Assembly: GCA_017540565.1 (NCBI GenBank)
Contig: JAFYAU010000011.1
Span: 1-32,231 of the forward strand
DNA length: 32,231 nt
Direction of reading: 5' to 3'
From: Oscillospiraceae bacterium
GTDB lineage: Bacteria > Bacillota > Clostridia > Oscillospirales > Oscillospiraceae
The notes under the pieces were generated by a model. The model did no database searches. It saw only the letters and a list, made by a program, of their open reading frames with translations, and was not told the origin of the DNA. Positions 8,330 to 16,416 of the stretch are shown piece after piece; position 1 is the stretch's first letter, and the number at the start of each line of letters is the position of its first letter. The position numbers and the translations under genes are program-made.

Positions 8330-8405
8330 AGGGGTTTAGCTCAGTTGGTAGAGCAGCGGTCTCCAAAACCGCGTGCCGAGGGTTCAAGTCCTTCAACCCC
8401 TGCCA
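8330..8405 (+). tRNA. tRNA-Trp (CCA anticodon)
   Basis: A 76-nt cloverleaf. Acceptor AGGGGTT (8330-8336) pairs with AACCCCT, the anticodon stem GCGGT/ACCGC encloses the loop CTCCAAA with anticodon CCA at 8363-8365, the discriminator is G, and CCA is encoded at 8403-8405. It lies 3 nt after the CAT tRNA and is clearly co-transcribed with it. Confidence 0.95.
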
Positions 8406-8406
8406 T

Positions 8407-8443
8407 AAAAAGATCCTGTCACAAATGTGACAGGATCTTTTTC
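8407..8443. terminator. Bidirectional intrinsic terminator
   Basis: A near-perfect 17-bp inverted repeat (8407-8423 with 8426-8442) ends in T-runs on both strands. It can stop the tRNA transcript on + and the 194-residue membrane protein transcript on -. Confidence 0.92.
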
Positions 8444-8475
8444 TTTTCCTGGTATTTCTCCGGACAGCTCCGCCT

Positions 8476-9060
8476 TTATTTCCCGCCGGATTCATCTGCT
8501 TTCTTTTTCAGATGCATCCTCCAGAATCCGCGTCCGGCGATGTCCGCCAGGGAAAACAGCAGCAGTACACTGATCAGATCCAGCAGCTTGACATGCCGCT
8601 CGTAGGTGACTGACGTCCCGTTTTCGCCGATCTCATAATGTGCCGTGTAGGTCGTAAAGATGTATCCCTTCGTCGTTATCTCGCCGCTTTCGCGCCAGTT
8701 CGGCTCCACGTAACGGGTAAATCCCATAAGGTCCGTACGGATCAGATACTCTTTCATGAATGGCTGTTTGGCAAACAGACACACATAAAGATACTCCTGA
8801 CCGTTCTCTGTATAGCTTCCGTAAAGAAAGCAGCAGGTATCTGCAGGATGGGGGGATTCCGGAAGAGAAAACTCTCCCTTCTCAGGGATCACCTCGTTGA
8901 AATAGTCCCGGACCTTGACCTGGATATCGTCTGCGGTCGCACGGATTGGGCGATTGGCCCCGACATACGTCGTGACCATCGAATAGCACCAGATAAACGC
9001 AACGGTCACAACCAGGCCGAACAGAATTCCCACAAATGTCGGTGAAAACAGTTTTTTCAT
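8476..9060 (-). CDS. Unrecognised membrane protein with two transmembrane helices
   Basis: A 194-residue protein with no family I recognise. A hydrophobic helix at about residues 7-28 is followed by a roughly 130-residue domain rich in aromatic and polar residues (C-C-F-L-Y-G-S-Y at about 76-83, then several Y-T-T-Y-like stretches). A second hydrophobic helix lies near 160-178, followed by a basic tail (HLKKKADESGGK). This suggests an extracytoplasmic domain held between two helices. ATG 9060 has AGGAA very close upstream and a GGGAG further up. It is monocistronic between the terminator at 8407-8443 and its own promoter. Confidence 0.75.
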   Translation of the reverse strand: MKKLFSPTFVGILFGLVVTVAFIWCYSMVTTYVGANRPIRATADDIQVKVRDYFNEVIPEKGEFSLPESPHPADTCCFLYGSYTENGQEYLYVCLFAKQPFMKEYLIRTDLMGFTRYVEPNWRESGEITTKGYIFTTYTAHYEIGENGTSVTYERHVKLLDLISVLLLFSLADIAGRGFWRMHLKKKADESGGK

Positions 9061-9108
9061 TTCCTGATACTCCCTGCTCTGCGCATGATGCGCATGTTAT
9101 CAACTGAC

Positions 9109-9146
9109 TTACTATCATAATCACAGGCAGATGTCAACTGTCTGCC
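9109..9146 (-). promoter_or_regulatory. Promoter of the 194-residue membrane protein, with overlapping inverted repeat
   Basis: On the - strand, TTGACA (9137-9132) and TAGTAA (9114-9109) are 17 bp apart, with a TG dinucleotide giving an extended -10. GGCAGA (9126-9131) and TCTGCC (9141-9146) form an inverted repeat around the -35 box, a good place for a repressor. Two TGCGCA palindromes near 9080-9095 lie in the leader. Confidence 0.6.
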
Positions 9147-9177
9147 CTCCGTACGGGATCGTTCCCTTACGTCATGA

Positions 9178-10725
9178 TTATTTCCTGCCCTGTATCTCGT
9201 CGAGCATCCGGAAAGACAGCAGCAGATAGAGCCGGATATCCCGGTCCTCCAGATCCAGATGGACAAGATTCTGTATCTTCTCCAGGCGATACTCCAGCGT
9301 TGAACGGTGAATGATCAGCTTTTCCGAGGTTCTGGGAATGCTTCGCTCGCACTGGAGATAGCACCGCAGCGTATTGTAGTAATCCGTTCCCTTTTCCCTG
9401 TCAAAGACGCGCAGAAACTGCAGTGCGGGGGAGGCGATCTTGTCAGGATGAAAACGAAGATCTCCCGGATTGAGCAGATAAGTGATGGCGCAGTCCTCAA
9501 ACGTGAGCAACCACTTGCTCTGATTCTGACGAAAGGACTGATTGAGAGCAAACAGCGCCTGTCGGTAGGCGTCGGGGAGTTCAGCCAGATCGTCGATCGG
9601 AAAAGAGGCTCCGCCGTACAGCAGGCTGTCGCGGAGGATCGGTGCGAACCGGGAACGGATGACCGGAAACGCCATCCCCATCTGTGTCAGATCCACGATC
9701 ACGCACAGCCGCTGATCGTAGAAAAAGCTGAACGATCCGGGGAAGGTCGTGAACAGCTGATTCTGAACGGTCCTCTCACTTGCAATGGCCAGACGCTCGT
9801 CCTGACTCTGAAGCATAGTGAGCACGAAACGGTCGTTCTCTTTCCAGCCCATGACGGAAAGGACCATCTGCAGATCCGTTTCCTCTACCTCCCGATCCTC
9901 AATCAGGGCTTTGAAAGTATCTTCGGAATCCCGGTAGTGACGGTTTCCGTTCTGCTCGTCCCTCCGGATGATCTGCAGAGCGTATCGCGCGATCAGTTCT
10001 GCGATTCTGAACTGACCTCTCTTCAGGCCTGAATTCAGCTCATTCACCAGAAGCCGTCCGCGGTAGTGGTTCCCGTCCCAGATATTGACGTACAGCGACC
10101 GCAGATTATATGGATACTGATCCTTCCCCCAGATGGCTGCATGACGCAGCGGGAGTGTAGCGAGATAATCGTCGTTGAGCTTGAACTCCTCTACCAGCCA
10201 CAGGGGAACGTAATAGCGTTCGGACCGGGGATTGAAGTCCATCTCTATCATCCCCTTCACCCGATTCGGCATCGCAAGAATTGTAAATCCACTGTCGTGA
10301 ATATACATCGGATTGTTCATAAACACTCCGCCGGCGAGGCAGAGATCGTTCAGATCGCCGTCACCGGCGATGCCGTTGAGCTCCAGGACAAAATCCCTGT
10401 ATCGCTGGAAGATGGACAGCAGTTCGTTGATCAGTTCCGTCTTCTCCATTCTAAGGCCGCAGACATGCGGTGCCTTCCCCTGTATGCTTCCGGAAGCGAC
10501 ATAGGGATGGCTGTCAACGGGAAATCCGTCCGCCGTTTCTCCGAGGATGTACAGGATATCCTCCCGAAGATCCTCCTGCCCTGAATAGATCTGGATTGAC
10601 CGGAATCCGGGCGCCTCGTCGGGACACACTGAGGAGAAGCCGCGGTAATGCTCTTCCAGTTCATCGATGATCATCTGCAGGTCAGGAATGCGTCGAATCG
10701 GTTCTGAATAATAATCTGGGGTCAT
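9178..10725 (-). CDS. PucR/CdaR-type transcriptional regulator
   Basis: A 515-residue DNA-binding regulator. The last 65 or so residues carry the PucR C-terminal helix-turn-helix (T-L-R-C-Y-L, S-E-K-L-I-I-H-R-S-T-L-E-Y-R-L-E-K-I near 470-490, then L-Y-L-L-L-S-F). The preceding part, with RFVLTMLQSQ and FSFFYDQRLCVIVD, looks like the degenerate GGDEF-like region of CdaR-type regulators. The first 250 residues are not recognised. Start at 10725 because GGAGGAT lies 6 nt upstream; a reading from 10842 adds residues with no such signal. It is divergent from the symporter at 11105, so it very likely controls that symporter and the UroD-like gene. Members of this family sense small molecules. Confidence 0.87.
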   Translation of the reverse strand: MTPDYYSEPIRRIPDLQMIIDELEEHYRGFSSVCPDEAPGFRSIQIYSGQEDLREDILYILGETADGFPVDSHPYVASGSIQGKAPHVCGLRMEKTELINELLSIFQRYRDFVLELNGIAGDGDLNDLCLAGGVFMNNPMYIHDSGFTILAMPNRVKGMIEMDFNPRSERYYVPLWLVEEFKLNDDYLATLPLRHAAIWGKDQYPYNLRSLYVNIWDGNHYRGRLLVNELNSGLKRGQFRIAELIARYALQIIRRDEQNGNRHYRDSEDTFKALIEDREVEETDLQMVLSVMGWKENDRFVLTMLQSQDERLAIASERTVQNQLFTTFPGSFSFFYDQRLCVIVDLTQMGMAFPVIRSRFAPILRDSLLYGGASFPIDDLAELPDAYRQALFALNQSFRQNQSKWLLTFEDCAITYLLNPGDLRFHPDKIASPALQFLRVFDREKGTDYYNTLRCYLQCERSIPRTSEKLIIHRSTLEYRLEKIQNLVHLDLEDRDIRLYLLLSFRMLDEIQGRK

Positions 10726-11104
10726 GTGAGATCCTCCATAAATCTGAAATGCATCCGCAAATTCAATGATATATCTCATTATATCCTTAAAAATGCGGAA
10801 AAGGAATATGCCCGCGCACAAAAAAACAGGAAAAAACCGCAACCTTCCCTTCGGCGATTGACGGAGAAACCCTCATGTGATACATTTCATCTTGTGGAAT
10901 ATGCTGATGAATGCGGCCTTATCCTCTTTTTCCTTTGGCCGTTTCGTCAGTTTCCGCTCGTATTTCTGCAAATATGCCGTCGGGCATACAATCCGTATTT
11001 TTGCGAATAACTTCTGGAACGAAGGGGGAATCGGAAAACAAATCGTCATTCTGCCGCATATTCAGGAAAAGAAAGAGAGATTATTAAAGGAGGAAACACT
11101 ATTT
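10726..11104. promoter_or_regulatory. Divergent control region between regulator and symporter
   Basis: These 379 bp hold no convincing gene. On the - strand a TATAAT (10783-10778) could serve the regulator; its -35 is poor. On the + side two similar 16-bp sites, CGTATTTCTGCAAATA (10959-10974) and CGTATTTTTGCGAATA (10994-11009), differ at two positions and start 35 bp apart. Each has an inverted-repeat core TATTT-n4-AAATA (one mismatch in the second). Between them lies the dyad TATGCCGTCGGGCATA (10973-10988). These are candidate operators for the PucR-like regulator. AAAGGAGG precedes the symporter start. Confidence 0.55.
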
Positions 11105-12538
11105 ATGGATCAGAACGCACCTGAAACCACAAAGAAAAGGGTCGGTCTGAGCAACGCGCTGAAGTACCTGTTCGGCGTCGGCGATGCCGGATTCGTACTG
11201 ATGAGTAACGTCGAGACGTTCTATTTCATGCGCTTCCTGACGTCTTTGGCGAACTTCACAGCCCCTGTTGCCGCACTGATCAACTCCATCTTTTCGATCA
11301 TCGACGCCGCGCTGTCCTGGATTTACGGCGCGATTATCAACGGAACAAAGGCGAAGAAATGGGGCCGCTACCGCTCCTGGCTGGTAATCACGCCGTGGAT
11401 CGTTCCTTTCATCTTTGCCTGCCAGTTCATACGGTTCAGTGAAAACGTGACACTGTCCGCGGCGCTGATCGTCATCGCCGCTGTCGTGTCCCACTTCATC
11501 TGGAACCTCGGCTATGTCTCCAACTCGGCTCTGGTCGCCGTCGTCGGCAAGAACCCGGATGAGAAGGCGATCCTCGCCTCCTCCCGCGCCACTTGGAACA
11601 ACATCGGTTCTCTGGCGTTCAGCTATCTCGGCCTGCCGTTCGCGACCGTTCTGGCCGGCATCGTCGGTGAAAAGAATCAGTTCGCTGCTGTCGCGTTCGT
11701 TCTCGGCATCGTTATGGTCCTCACCTATTACGCACACTTCAAGATGACCGACGGTTATGAGGAGATTGAGACCGAACAGACCGTACAGCTCACCAAGAAG
11801 AACAAGATGAAGTTTGGCGAGATGCTGAAGGCGCTTGGCCGCAATCCCCACCTGATCTGCCTCATCATCGCCGACCTTGCGAAATGGTGTGTAAACTTCG
11901 TTGTCAAGGCGTCCGCCGCCTACTACTTCCTGGATGCCCTGAACGGCAACAAAGGTCTGCAGGCCGTTTACGTCCTGACTTCCGCTCTCGGTGCCATCGT
12001 CGGTGCCTATCTGGTACGCTACCTGGCAAAGAAAGTATCTTCCAGAACCGCCATGATCATCTCCTATATCTGGATGGCCATCTTCCTCTTTCTGGTCTAT
12101 CTGTGCTATGACGTACCCGGCGCGGCCATCGCATTCATCTCCCTGGCGTTCGTCGGCTACGGCATGGCTCTCGGTACCGCTCCCGCTCTGTACGCGGACG
12201 CCGTCACCTACTCCACATGGAAAGACGGCAAGGATGCTTCCGGCTGGATCATGGGCCTGCAGAACGTACCTCTGAAGGTCGCCATCTTCCTGCGCGGCGT
12301 TATCATCGGCGCTGTTCTTGCGAGCATCAACTACGACACCGAAGTCAAGCCCGCTCTCGAAGCAGGCCAGCAGCTGAGCGCCCATGTGCGGCAGGCTCTG
12401 ACCATTCCCTTCGCGCTCGTCCCCGCCATCTTCTGCGCAGTCGGCGTGCTCCTGCTGATCTTCGGCTTCCGCATCACGAGAGACAAGGTCCTGCAGTACC
12501 AGAAGGAGATCGACGCCAGGATCCCCGTAGAAGAATAA
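11105..12538 (+). CDS. GPH-type (MelB-like) major facilitator symporter
   Basis: A 477-residue inner-membrane transporter with about 12 hydrophobic helices. The opening L-K-Y-L-F-G-V-G-D-A-G-F and the later S-R-A-T-W-N-N-I-G-S stretch are typical of the glycoside-pentoside-hexuronide:cation symporter family, which imports sugars or uronides and related small organics with H+ or Na+. The start at ATG 11105 is supported by AAAGGAGG about 10 nt upstream; an in-frame extension to 10877 runs through the control region and is not favoured. The UroD-like gene follows on the same strand after 118 bp, suggesting uptake of the substrate of that protein. Confidence 0.88.
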   Translation: MDQNAPETTKKRVGLSNALKYLFGVGDAGFVLMSNVETFYFMRFLTSLANFTAPVAALINSIFSIIDAALSWIYGAIINGTKAKKWGRYRSWLVITPWIVPFIFACQFIRFSENVTLSAALIVIAAVVSHFIWNLGYVSNSALVAVVGKNPDEKAILASSRATWNNIGSLAFSYLGLPFATVLAGIVGEKNQFAAVAFVLGIVMVLTYYAHFKMTDGYEEIETEQTVQLTKKNKMKFGEMLKALGRNPHLICLIIADLAKWCVNFVVKASAAYYFLDALNGNKGLQAVYVLTSALGAIVGAYLVRYLAKKVSSRTAMIISYIWMAIFLFLVYLCYDVPGAAIAFISLAFVGYGMALGTAPALYADAVTYSTWKDGKDASGWIMGLQNVPLKVAIFLRGVIIGAVLASINYDTEVKPALEAGQQLSAHVRQALTIPFALVPAIFCAVGVLLLIFGFRITRDKVLQYQKEIDARIPVEE

Positions 12539-12576
12539 TCATCAGCAGTTTTACAGGCAGAACGATATGCATGGTC

Positions 12577-12601
12577 GCACAGGCGGGTTTCCCGCCTGTG
12601 C
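12577..12601 (+). other. Strong intercistronic hairpin without T-run
   Basis: An 11-bp perfect stem (12577-12587 with 12591-12601) with a 3-nt loop lies between symporter and UroD-like genes. The GGCACTTTG that follows is not a T-tract, so it is more likely an RNA-stabilising, processing or partial-termination element than a full terminator. Confidence 0.6.
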
Positions 12602-12656
12602 GGCACTTTGAAGATCATTCTACCTATCCTATCAGAAACTATGGAGGCAGCCGCAT

Positions 12657-13646
12657 ATGCTGACGAAAAAACAGAACCTGATCGAAACCATGAAGGGCGG
12701 CCATCCGGACCGGTTCGTCAACCAGTACGAGGCTTTCGGCATCCTGATGGGTTCTCCCTTCGGCAACAGAAACCCGAACCCCAAGTACGGCGAGCATGAC
12801 GTGGTCAACGCCTGGGGCGTGACAAAATCCTGGCCCATCGGGACTCCCGGCGCATTCCCCGTCCACACTCCCGACAAGATTGTGATCAAGGACATCGAAC
12901 ACTGGCAGGATTACGTGAAGGTGCCCCGTGTGGTCTACGACGCGGAAGAGTGGGAACCCTTCATCGAGGCGGCGGAGAAGATCGACCGGAACGAACAGTT
13001 CGTCATGCCGTTCTTCGCCCCCGGCGTTTTCGAGCAGAGTCACTACCTGCTGGAGATCCAGAACTGTCTGCTGGCCTTCTATGAGTATCCCGATGAGATG
13101 CACGAGCTGATCGACTGCATCACCCAGTTCGAACTGGATTATGCCGCCGAGATCTGCAAGTACATCAAGCCGGACGGCCTGTTCCATCACGATGACTGGG
13201 GCTCTCAGGTGTCCACCTTCCTCTCCCCCGACATGTTCCGTGAGTTTATCAAGCCCGCGTACATGAAGATCTACGGCTACTATAAGGAGCACGGCGTTCA
13301 GGTCATCGCCCACCATTCCGACTCCTATGCCGCGACGCTGGTCCCCGACATGATCGACATGGGCATCGACATCTGGCAGGGCGTCATGACGTCGAACAAC
13401 ATTCCCGAACTGATCAAGCAGTACGGCGGGAAGATCACGTTCATGGGCGGTATCGACAGCGCCAAGGTGGACTTCCCGGGCTGGACGGACGAGATCGTGG
13501 CGAAAGAAGTGCGGAGAGCCTGCGAAGAGTGCGGCAAGCTGTACTTCATCCCGAACGCCTCTCAGGGCCTGCCCATGAGCACGTATCCCGGCGTTTACGA
13601 AGCCCTCTCCCGCGAGATCGACAACATGAGCAAAGAGATGTTCTGA
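12657..13646 (+). CDS. Uroporphyrinogen decarboxylase-superfamily protein (catabolic type)
   Basis: A 329-residue UroD-superfamily TIM-barrel protein. Recognisable pieces are F-M-P-F-F-A-P-G-V-F-E, the D-G-L-F-H-H-D-D-W-G-S-Q segment, F-I-K-P-A-Y-M-K-I, VIAHHSDSY, and the closing FIPNASQGLPMST. True haem-pathway UroD enzymes and the MtaA/MtbA methyltransferases differ. In particular the H-x-C zinc site of MtaA-type enzymes is replaced here by H-H-S-D-S, so cobamide methyl transfer is possible but not supported by that motif. Position behind a GPH symporter and a PucR-type regulator argues for a catabolic step on an imported compound. GGAGG lies about 10 nt upstream of the ATG, and a strong terminator follows. 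Confidence 0.82.
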   Translation: MLTKKQNLIETMKGGHPDRFVNQYEAFGILMGSPFGNRNPNPKYGEHDVVNAWGVTKSWPIGTPGAFPVHTPDKIVIKDIEHWQDYVKVPRVVYDAEEWEPFIEAAEKIDRNEQFVMPFFAPGVFEQSHYLLEIQNCLLAFYEYPDEMHELIDCITQFELDYAAEICKYIKPDGLFHHDDWGSQVSTFLSPDMFREFIKPAYMKIYGYYKEHGVQVIAHHSDSYAATLVPDMIDMGIDIWQGVMTSNNIPELIKQYGGKITFMGGIDSAKVDFPGWTDEIVAKEVRRACEECGKLYFIPNASQGLPMSTYPGVYEALSREIDNMSKEMF

Positions 13647-13663
13647 CATCTGCTCTCATACAG

Positions 13664-13693
13664 AAACGGACGCGCTCCGGCGCGTCCGTTTTT
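13664..13693 (+). terminator. Intrinsic terminator of the symporter/UroD-like unit
   Basis: A 12-bp perfect stem (13664-13675 with 13680-13691) with a TCCG tetraloop leads into a run of five T ending at 13693. It lies 18 bp past the UroD-like stop. Confidence 0.93.
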
Positions 13694-13743
13694 CTGTCTG
13701 ATCTGAATCTCTTCGCGGCATCTGAAGGACACCGGCCGCCGTA

Positions 13744-13772
13744 TTGACACCCCCTCTCACGGGATGTAAACT
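13744..13772 (+). promoter_or_regulatory. Promoter of the asparaginase gene
   Basis: Perfect TTGACA at 13744-13749 with TAAACT (4 of 6 matches) 17 bp downstream at 13767-13772. The predicted start of transcription is about 20 bp before the asparaginase ATG. Confidence 0.5.
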
Positions 13773-13797
13773 TGACGCTGAGGAAAGAGGGAGAGCC

Positions 13798-14808
13798 ATG
13801 AAATCCGTACTTCTCATAACCACCGGCGGGACTATCGCATCGCGGGCAGGGGGCAGCGGACTTGCTCCGAGCATACCGCTGTCAGAACTTCTTCGGTATC
13901 TGGACGGACTGACAGCCCGGTACCGCATCACGACCAGAGAACTGCTGAATCTGGACAGCTCCAATATACAGGCAGATGAGTGGATTCTCATCGCGCGCGC
14001 CGTATACGACGCGCTGAACGACTATGACGGCGTCGTCATCACCCATGGCACCGACACCATGGCCTATACCGCTGCCATGCTGAGTTTCATGCTTCAGGGA
14101 CTCCGCAAGCCCGTGGTCCTCACCGGCTCCCAGATGCCCATCGAGGATCCGCTGACGGACGCCCGCAACAACATATTCACCGCATTTGCCGCTGTGGAGT
14201 GCGGGATCCCGGGCGTATCCATCGCCTTCGACAGAAAGATCATCGCAGGCTGTCGCGCCGTAAAAGTCCGGACGATGGGATTCGATGCCTTTCAGAGCGT
14301 CAATGCCGACTATCTCGGCGAAGTATTTGCCGACGGCATGCATCCCTCGGTTCCTGTCCCTGATCCGGCAGAATGCTGCAGGCCTGTCATTCTGAAAGAC
14401 AGCATCTGCCGGGAAGTGTTTCTTCTGAAACTGATCCCCGGTACCGATCCCTCCGTCCTTCTCATGCTCCGGAACATGAACTACAGGGGCATCGTCATCG
14501 AAGCGTTCGGAGCAGGCGGCATGCAGTTTGTCCGGACCAATATGCTCGACCAGCTGAAAGATCTGACGGAAGCCGGCGTCTCTGTCGTCGTCTGCAGCCA
14601 GTGCCTGTACGACACCAGCGACCTTACGATCTACGAGGTCGGCACCCGTCTGCTGGACTGCGGCGTCATCTCTGCCTGGGACATGACCACGGAGGCCGTC
14701 GTGACGAAACTGATGTGGGCTCTGGGGCAATCGGAAGACCCGGAGGAGATACGGCGCATCTTCCGTACGAATTACTGCGGCGAGATCAGTCACACAGATT
14801 CCGTGTAA
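13798..14808 (+). CDS. L-asparaginase, type I-like (cytosolic)
   Basis: A 336-residue asparaginase hydrolysing L-asparagine to aspartate and ammonia. The N-terminal LITTGGTIAS carries catalytic T12, and ITHGTDTMAYTA carries T85-D86, the two signatures of the type I/II superfamily. A lysine in the R-K-I-I-A-G segment is a candidate for the third catalytic residue. There is no signal peptide, so it is probably cytosolic AnsA-like. Start 13798 has AGGAAAGAGGGAG upstream; an in-frame ATG at 13744 falls inside the promoter. It stands alone between two terminators. Confidence 0.92.
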   Translation: MKSVLLITTGGTIASRAGGSGLAPSIPLSELLRYLDGLTARYRITTRELLNLDSSNIQADEWILIARAVYDALNDYDGVVITHGTDTMAYTAAMLSFMLQGLRKPVVLTGSQMPIEDPLTDARNNIFTAFAAVECGIPGVSIAFDRKIIAGCRAVKVRTMGFDAFQSVNADYLGEVFADGMHPSVPVPDPAECCRPVILKDSICREVFLLKLIPGTDPSVLLMLRNMNYRGIVIEAFGAGGMQFVRTNMLDQLKDLTEAGVSVVVCSQCLYDTSDLTIYEVGTRLLDCGVISAWDMTTEAVVTKLMWALGQSEDPEEIRRIFRTNYCGEISHTDSV

Positions 14809-14854
14809 GCCCCGCTGTTTTCTGTGCGGTCCCGCACATCTTCCCAATGCGATC

Positions 14855-14885
14855 AAAAAGCCTCCTGCTGCTGCAGGAGGCTTTT
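14855..14885. terminator. Bidirectional terminator between asparaginase and the membrane protein
   Basis: A perfect 13-bp stem (14856-14868 with 14873-14885) closes on TGCT, with A-rich and T-rich outer ends. It serves both convergent genes. Confidence 0.9.
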
Positions 14886-14923
14886 CGGCTGCTGAGGGCC
14901 CCGCGCTGTGGACCACCCGTGAT

Positions 14924-15922
14924 TCAAATGTAATCGTCTTCCCAGAGGGTATTGCCCTCGCTGTCCAGGATCCTGAGAAAATCACGGGATTCCACATCGG
15001 CGGGCACCTCATAGATCATCACGGTCTGTTGGACAATTCTGAACCCTGTCTTCGTGACGAGTTCAAGCCGGAACGTAAGATCTTTCTCCAGATCAAGCCC
15101 CTTTTCGAGCGTGATCATCTTCCCGCTCTGTACTTCTTCCGTGATATCCAGAGTCTTGAGTTCCCTGTCCCCGCTGAGGTAGGTGATTACCGCGGATTCG
15201 ATCTCCTCCGGATGATCCGTGATCACCGTGTAGGTCCCGCTGTACTTCATCTTTCCGAGCGAGGATCCGGACTCGAATTCGCAGGAGTAGGACGGGATCG
15301 GCAGGAAGTCCCAGAAGATATTCTCCGGGAATTCCACGGACTCTCCTCTTGTCGTTCCGTTCTCGTTGATATACAGCATACCCCGATTATACTCATCGAA
15401 CAGGTTCAGGGTGAAGCGTCCCCGGAAGGAACCCGGAGATGTCCGTTCCATCGGCATGGATCTCCCATTGAGTTCCAGCGTTACTGCGGTGTCCTCCGAG
15501 TATTCCTTCAAGGACACCATATACTCCATGTCAACGGTCCCAGCGTCATAATCGACGCCGTCATACTCCCACCAGGAATCTGCGACCAGATACTTTTCCT
15601 GATCGATCCTGTCCCGGAGATCGCGTACTTCATTGACCAGGCTGCTCTGATCAGACTGGAGCTGGTTGACTCTTTCCTGCAGCGAAATCAGCTTTCCGTT
15701 CGCGGCGCTGATGCTGAGGAATGCCAGGATGACGACCGCCATCAGAATGACCCTGTACAGGACCCCGACGGTAGTCCTGGGCTCCGGAATCGAATTGTGG
15801 GTATCGCGGATCTCTCCGCTCGTGATCCTGTCCAACCTCCTGTTGTAGGCGAAGACGCATGCAATTACGATCACCGCCGCGACTGCAAGCATAATGATCA
15901 GATAGACCGCCACATTGCTCAT
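14924..15922 (-). CDS. Membrane-anchored coiled-coil protein paired with a LytTR regulator
   Basis: A 332-residue protein of unrecognised family. Hydrophobic helices lie at about 4-25 and 54-73. A heptad-like segment follows at about 75-110 (I-S-L-Q-E-R-V-N-Q-L, then V-R-D-L-R-D-R-I). The remaining 220 residues are polar and beta-rich with many aromatic and acidic residues, probably outside the membrane. Start 15922 is set by GGGAGG 6-7 nt upstream; a longer reading to 15988 overlaps the LytTR gene and lacks this signal. The gene starts 17 bp after the LytTR stop, so the two are one operon. The arrangement suggests a sensor or an inhibitor acting on the regulator, but this is inference. Confidence 0.8.
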   Translation of the reverse strand: MSNVAVYLIIMLAVAAVIVIACVFAYNRRLDRITSGEIRDTHNSIPEPRTTVGVLYRVILMAVVILAFLSISAANGKLISLQERVNQLQSDQSSLVNEVRDLRDRIDQEKYLVADSWWEYDGVDYDAGTVDMEYMVSLKEYSEDTAVTLELNGRSMPMERTSPGSFRGRFTLNLFDEYNRGMLYINENGTTRGESVEFPENIFWDFLPIPSYSCEFESGSSLGKMKYSGTYTVITDHPEEIESAVITYLSGDRELKTLDITEEVQSGKMITLEKGLDLEKDLTFRLELVTKTGFRIVQQTVMIYEVPADVESRDFLRILDSEGNTLWEDDYI

Positions 15923-15938
15923 ATCATATACCTCCCGT

Positions 15939-16388
15939 TCATAGATTAAAGAATCTGCGGAAATCGCTGTAATAACTTCTGGTGACATCCACTACCGTTC
16001 CATCGGTCAGCGTGAGTATGTATTTCATCGACAGCGACGGGCGGATCTTCCTTACGTGATTTCTCGCGATGATGACTGACTTGCTGATACGGAGGAACAC
16101 CTGCGGATCCAGCAGCGATTCCAGCTGGTACATGCGTTCCTGGGAATAGAATGTTCCCTGCGGTGTATGAATCTCGATGTCCTTCCCGAACGCTTCGATA
16201 CAGATGATCTCATCCGTCGACAGCCGTACCCTTTCCCTTCGTCCGTCCCGTACGGACAGGAACGCGGGATAACGGGACGCTTCCGTGATCATGTATTCGG
16301 AATCCTCGGCGATCTCGATTCCGTGCGCTTCAAGATATTCTCGGACCGCATCCCGGTTGTCGTCGGAAACAGATATCCGGAATCTCAT
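15939..16388 (-). CDS. LytTR-domain DNA-binding regulator without receiver domain
   Basis: A 149-residue transcription factor. The last 105 residues are a LytTR domain: RERVRLSTDEIICIEAFGKD, then T-F-Y-S-Q-E-R-M-Y-Q-L-E, F-L-R-I-S-K-S-V-I-I-A-R-N-H-V and the closing Y-S-D-F-R-R-F-F-N-L. The first 40 residues are a short alpha/beta segment, not a response-regulator receiver, so it is not a two-component partner in the usual sense. ATG 16388 has GGAGGGG 5 nt upstream; a reading to 16520 is not supported. The membrane protein follows directly. LytTR proteins bind direct repeats upstream of target genes and often regulate themselves. Confidence 0.88.
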   Translation of the reverse strand: MRFRISVSDDNRDAVREYLEAHGIEIAEDSEYMITEASRYPAFLSVRDGRRERVRLSTDEIICIEAFGKDIEIHTPQGTFYSQERMYQLESLLDPQVFLRISKSVIIARNHVRKIRPSLSMKYILTLTDGTVVDVTRSYYSDFRRFFNL

Positions 16389-16416
16389 CCGCACCCCTCC
16401 TTTCCTTGTTGGCCTC

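Noticed and set aside
10726..11010. A 94-residue open frame in the divergent control region
   Set aside because: No ribosome binding site, no protein-like pattern, and it overlaps the operator-like repeats.
12657..13646. Haem-pathway uroporphyrinogen decarboxylase (HemE)
   Set aside because: Motifs differ from HemE, and the neighbours are a symporter and a PucR-type regulator rather than haem genes.
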